A stretch of 64,000 bases of DNA from Okapia johnstoni (lineage: Eukaryota > Chordata > Mammalia > Artiodactyla > Giraffidae): NCBI GenBank assembly GCA_024291935.2, contig CM044310.1, positions 78,242,713 to 78,306,712 of the forward strand, written 5' to 3'. Positions 57,409 through 64,000 of this stretch are shown one piece after another; position 1 is the stretch's first letter; every line of letters starts with the position of its first letter. A model generated the notes under the pieces. That model saw only the letters and a list, made by a program, of their open reading frames with translations. It had not been told where the DNA came from and did not search any database. The position numbers were made by a program, and so were the translations under genes.

Positions 57409-60153
57409 CAAAATGAACACTGGCTCCGTGAGAATCCCTGTTGCTAACAATGGAAGGAAAATGACTGCAATATTATAAGCAACAGATGAGCTGCTACTAA
57501 CAGCCCACAAGCCCTTCCAGCCCCTTCCTGCCCAGCACAGCTGCGGAACCAGAGCCCCGAGGCCGCTGCAGCCAGAAACACCCGGAGGAACTGGGATACA
57601 AGCTGGGCCCAGATGCCCCATTTCTCTCTGACCTGCCTGCTTCCCAAACCCTCTCCTTGGCCACATGAGTTTTCCCAGCACCTCAAATGTCTTGGCATAA
57701 GAGAACCAATGTTCTACTGATCACCAAGACCTGTGGTGGGCAAGAGTGAGAACTTTTCTGGGAAAGCATGTAAACACAATGGCCAATTTTTCTATGAACA
57801 AAAAGCACGCATTTAATGAAACCTAATTTAAATGACATCTAATATTCATACTTTGTATGTATTTTAAGAGAACCTAGAGCAGCTAGAACTCTAAAATTAC
57901 AATAAAAAGTTATTATACTCAAAAATCTAGAATACGTAAGTTTTACTGGTATAATTAGCGATGCATATTTCTTTGAGAAGGAAGCAAAAGTGTGCTTTGT
58001 TATCTTTTTTTAAATCCTGACAAATACCTCTGTTAAAGAGGCAAATGTATTATTAGCACAGGATCTATGAGCTTCTCACCAACTGCAAATCCACCTGCCA
58101 CGGCCCTGCAGCCAAGGCACATCACGTGTGCCATGATGTGAAGGGCCACAGCCACCAGTGGCCGGAATGCTACTCAGGTGGCGGCAGGATCAGTAACTGT
58201 TACAGTATAATCTTCAAAACGTGTGATCAAACAAACAAACAAAACTTGCAAATCCAATCAGCCTGCCCCGTCATGGACCTTGGAGCCACAATCACTCCAG
58301 ACCAGCTCAGAGTCTATCCAAACTGGGCCCTAAAGGATGCCCGGGAGGGAGACGAGCACAGATGGAAACACGTAGGGTCATTAACAAGCCCACCTATGTT
58401 GGAAAAGGTGACCTCAGACGGGACCTCAGTGGTTCATGTTCCACCTTATGTGGTCAGAATGAAAGTTAAGAACAATGGATGATATGAACAACAATGAAAA
58501 AGCATTACAAAGCCTGTAAAATTATTGTGTTTTTAAACTTGTGCCTTTGGATGCCAGGAAAGGTCATGGAATGTAGACCCTTCCACCCATGTTCACATCC
58601 ACAGTCACAGCTTTATCTCTACCCCATTCAAACAGTGGATTTCTGAAGACAATTATAATCAGTGTAATCAGTACTGACTGAACATTTATGGTTCACAAAA
58701 GTGATCAACAGCATTAGACACCCTGGATTACCTGTGTGATTCACTGTCAAAATGCCACCCCTTCCATCTCAGACAACATTCCAAACTGGAGCACGCCCAC
58801 TGCTCGCAATCCACCAGAGCCATCAGGCCAGCCCCGGAACCTGTCAGCAGCCTGGCTGGTAAATTGTTTTCTTTTCATCAAGGATTCACCAAATGCTTAC
58901 TAATTACCTCATTTAGGCAGCATCTTGTTTTCTCTTGTCATAAATTAAGGCCAGCATTCCAGTCTCCAAACAAAGGCCAGGCTCAAGCCTGCAGGTGTAG
59001 GTGGGCCTGGCTCCCCTCTGCCCACCCCTCTGCCCCGGGGCAGAGGCTCTCAGTGGCTGCCCTGAGGTCCAAGACAGCCACGCTGAATGCATGGGCTCAT
59101 CCTGGAAGATGGCCCTGGGAGCCTCCCGGGTGCAACAGAGCCCACCACACCCCCACCCCGCACCAGCCACCACTGGCCCGGCCGGCTGCTCTCCCACCAC
59201 AGACCACCCTGCAGATTAAGAGTTCTCCATCACACTCAACCCCGTTTCCAAGGAAACGCTTCTGTCATCAGGGAGGCCGGCCAGGTGCATCTCAAAGCAG
59301 CCGTACACAGGACGGCTGAGGCAGGGTTGGGTCCATGGGGTTGAGCAGCAGGAAAGGCTTCTTCCCTGTCTGCTGGAAACAGCACAAAACGCAGAGAATA
59401 CACTCTGGGGCTGTTGGCTTTAAAACCCTAATACCCGGCCAAGGTATGAAACACTGAAAGGAGCCAACAGTTTTCTTTCCAACTGTTATCAGTCCACAGA
59501 TCAGAAGACACGAGCAACTGCCCCTGGGACACGTCCCCCAAGGGAGGAGGACTCTGTCCTAGAGTACAAGTGTCCAGTCAGGCCGAGGCTGCACCAGGAC
59601 TCCCAGGAGAAGACAAGCTCAAGGCAACCCAGCCAAGAGCCCACCCCACACCCACAGGCCTCAAACCTGAGGAAATTCACGTGTGCCTATTCGCCGGCCT
59701 GCACGCTGGACACACAGCAGCATGGGCCACCACGCTTCCCCAGAGAAGGGGTGACAGCGCTCAGGTGGTACAAGGGCGACAGGCCCAGAGCACGAGACAG
59801 GTACAGCAAGCGGGTCTGCGGGCTCCAGGTCACTTGGGGACAGAGCCACTATGACAAAAGTTGATAAGAAGTCAACTTTTGCACAGACCAGGCTGCCCAG
59901 TGTCTTCATGTGTCCACAGGCCTCCTCTCCCTGGGACACCAGGGAAGCTACCTACTGACCCACAGGACTCACCACCACCCTGCAGCCCCTTGTTTCCCTG
60001 AAATCCAAGATAAAACCCAAACACTGAGACAAAACTCCATCAAGCCCAAGAAAACCAGCAGGGAGATGTAAGAATGACTTTAATACTTCCTTTTACAAAC
60101 CAGTGAAAACAATACAAACTGTTGAGAGAGAGCTGGTGCAATAAAACCCTTAC

Positions 60154-60174
60154 CGAGTCCATCGCTGAAGCCAT
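60154..60174 (-). promoter_or_regulatory. ANKRD11: Upstream ORF start in exon 2 (first seven codons)
   Basis: The ATG at 60174-60172 sits in ACCATGG, an optimal Kozak context. An in-frame TAG lies two codons upstream, so this is a true ORF start. Seven codons (MASAMDS) reach the donor. Spliced to exon 3 the ORF continues TVDDEAMAA and stops, 16 residues in all, 24 bases before the ANKRD11 ATG. The frame equals the main frame. Confidence 0.75.
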
Positions 60175-60234
60175 GGTCTATGACTGTGAGTTAAATCCAA
60201 CAGAGGCGTGTCCCAGGGCACCAGTGAGGAGATT
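60154..60234 (-). other. ANKRD11: ANKRD11 5' UTR exon 2
   Basis: 81 bases between a good acceptor (TCTCTTGTTTCAG) and a strong donor (TCG then GTAAGG) on the minus strand. It reads as untranslated leader except for an ATG near its 3' end. I assign it to ANKRD11 because the human gene has two non-coding exons before the start-codon exon, and because the sequence joined to exon 3 keeps an upstream ORF open. I see no other exon-like segment with paired sites of this quality between 20347 and 60153, although I did not score every candidate. Confidence 0.75.
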
Positions 60235-63200
60235 CTGAAACAAGAGAATCCAGTGAGCGCCTATAAACACTAATTTCCCCTCGGTTCTTTTCATAATGTC
60301 ACCTCTCTCTGTGTGGACCACACCATGGCCCTTCCTTCACTTTGGGTCACTCCGACCACCCCGAGGTTTTAGGGTGTCTGGCTGTACGGGAGAGGTGCTC
60401 ACGCCCGGGACTCAGGGAGGGCACCCCAAGCAGACACCTCTGTCTGGATTCCGCTCCTGGACAGCAGTGCCCAGAAAGACCAGTTAAGGAGAGAACACCG
60501 GAATGGGCCAGTCACTCTCCCTAGAGAAGGCGCCTGAGGCCAAGGGCCCTGGAAGGGCCATCCGCAGACGTTCTCCTTTCAGGAGTTTGACAGTAAGCCT
60601 TTGCCAGAGTTACGGATTTTGTAGCTTCTACAGACTCACTGTTACACTCAGAGTAAAATCTGAACTCACCCTTTGCTGACAAAACCCGCATGCCAGCCCT
60701 GCTTGCCCCTCAGACGGGCCGGTCCCGCCACACTGTTTCCTGCCCACTCCTTCCCTCCATCTACCCAGGGACCTGCCCGCAAAGGCAAAGGACCAAGATT
60801 CAGACCAAATGAGTTCCCAGGATCCAAGGTCAGAGACGTGCCTCTAGGTCTAGTGTAGGAGAAGCCAGAGGGCCTGGGCGACCCCACAGGGACCAGCACG
60901 TGTCATAAATGTCACTAAGAAATATCACACAGAGGGGCCTCGTGGGCAGGCCAGCCTCAGGCAAACAGCCCCCTTACTCATAAGTAAGCTGCAGCTACAC
61001 AAATCAACAGAAGCGAATCCAAAAATCTTATCAACGAATGAAAAAATGTCTTGGAGGGATATACTGAATATATCTGGGTCTTTCAAAAACACATGAAACT
61101 TGGGACTTCCCTGGCAGTTCAGTGGCTATCTGCCTGCCAATCCAGGGTGCACGGGTTTGATCCCTGGTCTGGGATGATTTCACATGCCGCAGGGCAAGCA
61201 GGCCCCATGTGCCCCCACTACTGAAGCCCACCCACTAGAAAGCAGGTGCTCTGCAATGAGAAGCCACCGCAACAAAGAGGAGCCCCTCCCCACCACAACC
61301 AGAAGAAGCCCCCACACTGCAACAAAGACCCAGGAAAGCCAAAAATAAAATAATAATAAAAAATGTAGGTACATGAAATAATACATTTGATTTATCACAT
61401 ATTCATTCAAAACTAGGAGCTTAAAGGTACAGAGACAACTAAAAACATCTTTTCATTCATCAAATATTTTTACATCAAAACACAGCAATCTCAACTATCT
61501 GAAAGGAAACTCAAAGTCTAGTATCAAAAGAACAAATGGCACCATACATGATCTTCTAAAATCACTATTTAAAAAAAAAAAATTTTACTGAGAAGCCTCT
61601 CCAAAGACCTATGCCAGAAATCAAATCAATGGACACTGTGGCCTGGCCGTATGAACAAGCGACCCTGCCAGTGGGAAGGGGAGGTGACACTGCAGGGTCA
61701 CAGCAACACTGCTCTTCCGAGAGAGCTGTGCGGTCTCAGGAATATACAAACCCGGTTTCCACAATCCCGTGGCAGTTTACAATCCCATCAAGCACCCTCC
61801 CATCTCCAAACACACCAGTGGTGCCGTGTCAGGATGGGACACGCAGACAGGAACCGGGCACGGCTGGCGGGAAAACGGACTCCCAAGGTCTGCACACGAG
61901 CTACACATGTGTGTGCACAGCTGGGTCAGGACTTTTTTGTCCTTCTGTTGCTGGCACAGGATTTCTGAAGCTGATGTTAACCACAAGAACTAGAAAAGCA
62001 GCTTCCAACCACACCTTGGTTTTCTTGAAAAGCACAAGCTGCTCACTAAGCTTCTCGATTTTCCTATAAAGATGGTAACAGGATAACACAGCGTTTATGA
62101 TGAAGTCGACACCTAGAATACAGCAAATAACAACTACTATTCAGTCTCTGAAACCAGCACACTGTCACCTGGGCCACACCACCCTCCGCCATCCTGGGCA
62201 CCTCCTGGGCGTAGGGTGCTAAGCGCCCCACGCCCCTTCCATTCAACAAGTCACACGGAGCACGGTCACTCAGACGTCACAGGCACACTGGAGACCCTGA
62301 CCAAAGAGTCGGGAGACAGCTTTCCTGGGGGTCTAGGTAAGGAAACAGATTACCAGTGTCTAGCTCTCAGCAAACTCAGAATTCCCAGTCAGCACCCCAC
62401 TCTCCGGAGCGGAAACTGTCACCTGCCGTAGTCGGGGGCGCTGGGGCACCCATCACAGGAGCCAGGGCTGCGGCCGCGACAGTTCACTTGAGTCCAGAAT
62501 CACAGCCCACTGCAGCCTCTCTGCTGTCAGTGCTCCTGCTCCTGTGGGCCATCCCAGGGCAATCGGACCGGCCCTGCTGGTAGACCCCCATTCCCAATCT
62601 CCAGCTCAGAGCTCCCCACTGAACTCACAAAGCTCACCACGCCAGAGACACACAACATCACACACGTGCACAGATGAGCCCCAAGGTGATTATGACTGTA
62701 TTTCCTGCCCTGGTTCAGGGCACTCCTGTCTAGAAGATCCTCCAAGTCCAAACCTGCTGTGCCCAGCTCACAACCAAAACCCAGACAGAAGCCTGGAGTC
62801 ATCCCGCTCCAAACCTCTGCTCTCTCAGCTCCCACCACCCGGCCAGACTCCTGACTCAGCAGTCCCAGGGCTTCCCGACCCACACAACTCCCACCATGCT
62901 GCCGAAAAGGGGACGCGCAGTGTCTGGTTTACCCTACACACCCCACTCCGCCCATAGGAGTCACTGGGCTCATGAGGGGTGGATTTGAGTCCAAACTTCA
63001 AACGCCACCCTGACAACACACACACGTATGTGCACACATGTATCTGCATACACGTACACATAAAGAAAACAAAGGAGCTCCCACTTTCCTGCTGGGAGGG
63101 TGGGTTCTCACTGCAGGCACCCCACTAAAGGTGAGTGCCCCAGGGACACAGGCACCCCAGCAACTCCAGACTGCTTCCCGTTTCTGGGAGACGCCCCATT

Positions 63201-64000
63201 TCCCTTACAGGAGATGCCGCCCCTCTGCTCCCGTGTCCTGCGGCTGTTCTCCAGGCCCGCTCTCTGGTTCTCCGTCAGGTGGCCATCACGCTGGAGGACA
63301 ACTGTTGTGCTCAACTCCAGAGCTGGGCACCGCGCCCTGGTCACTAGCAGGCACACAGCATGAGGCCCAGTGGTGGCCTCGGAGCACGAGAACACAACTG
63401 ACCCCTGGGTGAGGGGGTGTGGAAAGGAGGCCACTTCCCAGAGTCACAGTCAAGTCCCTGGCTCCCGACCTCCGAGCATCTGTGCCCTTCCAATCCACCC
63501 AGCTCCCAATCACCCTTTGACCCAGGTAAAAATTCACCCCAAATACATGTGGTTAATGGACAAAATTAATCAGAGGTAAAAACACAGTAAGTACGATGCC
63601 CTCCCTGGCCAGCGCGTCCCGCTAGCCCAGACAAGCTGGTGCCCAGCGGGCTCCTGAGCAGCTCTCAAGGTCACAGGCCCAGCATGCCGTCCCCTAGAGC
63701 ACCGGGGGCTGCCTCGCCTCCAAGTAAGTGCATGTCCAGAAACAAAGTGTCCACGGTCTCCTTTCCGGACTCACCAATTCTGAGAGCACTGCAACAGCTC
63801 TTGCTGTACCCATCTGCACACTGCATTCCTCCTCCACCTCGCTACCACCACAAAGCTTTCAAACCAGACGATTATCGGATGCAAAACAAGGTGTGTTCAC
63901 CAGCCCCATTCAAGCCAGATTAAGTGTTCAGACTGGAAGTAAGCCCTCAGCCTGCAGAGACTGTGAGGAAACAGCTGCGTAACACACAGATGTACTCTTC
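60235..64000 (-). other. ANKRD11: ANKRD11 intron 1, partial
   Basis: 3.8 kb upstream of exon 2. One CHR-type SINE lies at 61099-61370. The rest shows nothing recognised. There is no CpG island of promoter size, so exon 1 and the main promoter lie beyond 64000. Confidence 0.7.
61099..61370 (+). mobile_element. CHR-type SINE, long form, with target site duplication
   Basis: GGGACTTCCCTGGCAGTTCAG through GCAATGAGAAGCCACCGC to AGCCAAAAATAAAATAATAA. ACATGAAA flanks it at 61091-61098 and 61371-61378. It is the only repeat I name in intron 1. Confidence 0.88.

Larger units (their letters stand above)
20347..60153 (-). other. ANKRD11: ANKRD11 intron 2, about 40 kb
   Basis: The large 5' UTR intron. 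L1, BovB and SINE copies, tandem repeats and one inverted repeat are listed separately. I see nothing nameable in 20350-22230, 22930-23600, 26910-28170, 28970-30420, 32835-35440, 35550-36150, 37460-37900, 41250-41800, 42000-44080, 44400-45200, 45730-47280, 47420-48370, 49170-50370, 51720-52920, 53655-54340, 54650-55265, 55710-56490 and 57410-60150. Some of these are AT-rich (for example 57700-58060) and may hold old repeats too decayed to name. No ORF in them has support as a gene. Confidence 0.85.

Noticed and set aside
58126..58482. 118-residue plus-strand ORF starting MCHDVKGHSHQW
   Set aside because: Considered as a processed pseudogene, but I cannot match it to any family, and there is no poly-A tail or flanking duplication.
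62200..62490. CpG island or ANKRD11 promoter
   Set aside because: Only scattered CpG pairs; too sparse and short for a promoter island.

Overview
The window is nuclear DNA from a ruminant mammal (cattle, sheep, goat or a close relative). This rests on many BovB LINE pieces, Bov-tA-type SINEs and tRNA-Glu-derived CHR-type SINEs, mixed with diverged L1. I cannot settle the species by eye.

I recognise one gene, ANKRD11 (ankyrin repeat domain 11, a nuclear transcriptional co-regulator), on the minus strand, so it reads from right to left. Its 5' non-coding exon 2 is at 60154-60234. The start-codon exon is at 20206-20346, followed by exons at 15659-15797, 8783-8953, 8475-8678, 7848-7990 and 5511-5658. 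The very large exon begins at 5228 and runs off the left edge. All junctions have AG/GT sites, the phases agree, and I read the 1742 codons of the large exon in the window without an in-frame stop. Together 2040 residues are encoded here; the C-terminal part and exon 1 with the promoter lie outside. Exon numbers follow the human gene as I remember it.

Layout: 1-9000 holds the compact cluster of large exon, ankyrin exons and exon 5. 9000-20200 holds introns 4 and 3 with a few repeats. 20347-60153 is one intron of about 40 kb. It carries most of the mobile DNA: L1, four BovB pieces and at least ten SINEs. It also holds several tandem repeats, a 0.8 kb inverted repeat and a CpG-dense 62-64 bp repeat. 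60235-64000 is part of intron 1.

I found no second protein gene, RNA gene, CRISPR array or novel multi-gene system. The observations most worth checking are (1) two upstream ORFs, in frame with ANKRD11 and placed end to end, the first spanning the exon 2/exon 3 junction with a strong start context; (2) the large inverted repeat at 28177-28963; (3) the CpG-dense tandem repeat near 44.1-44.4 kb, which has ETS-like and YY1-like motifs at its edge; and (4) a triplicated unit, each copy of which contains a long CA run, at 55.3-55.7 kb.
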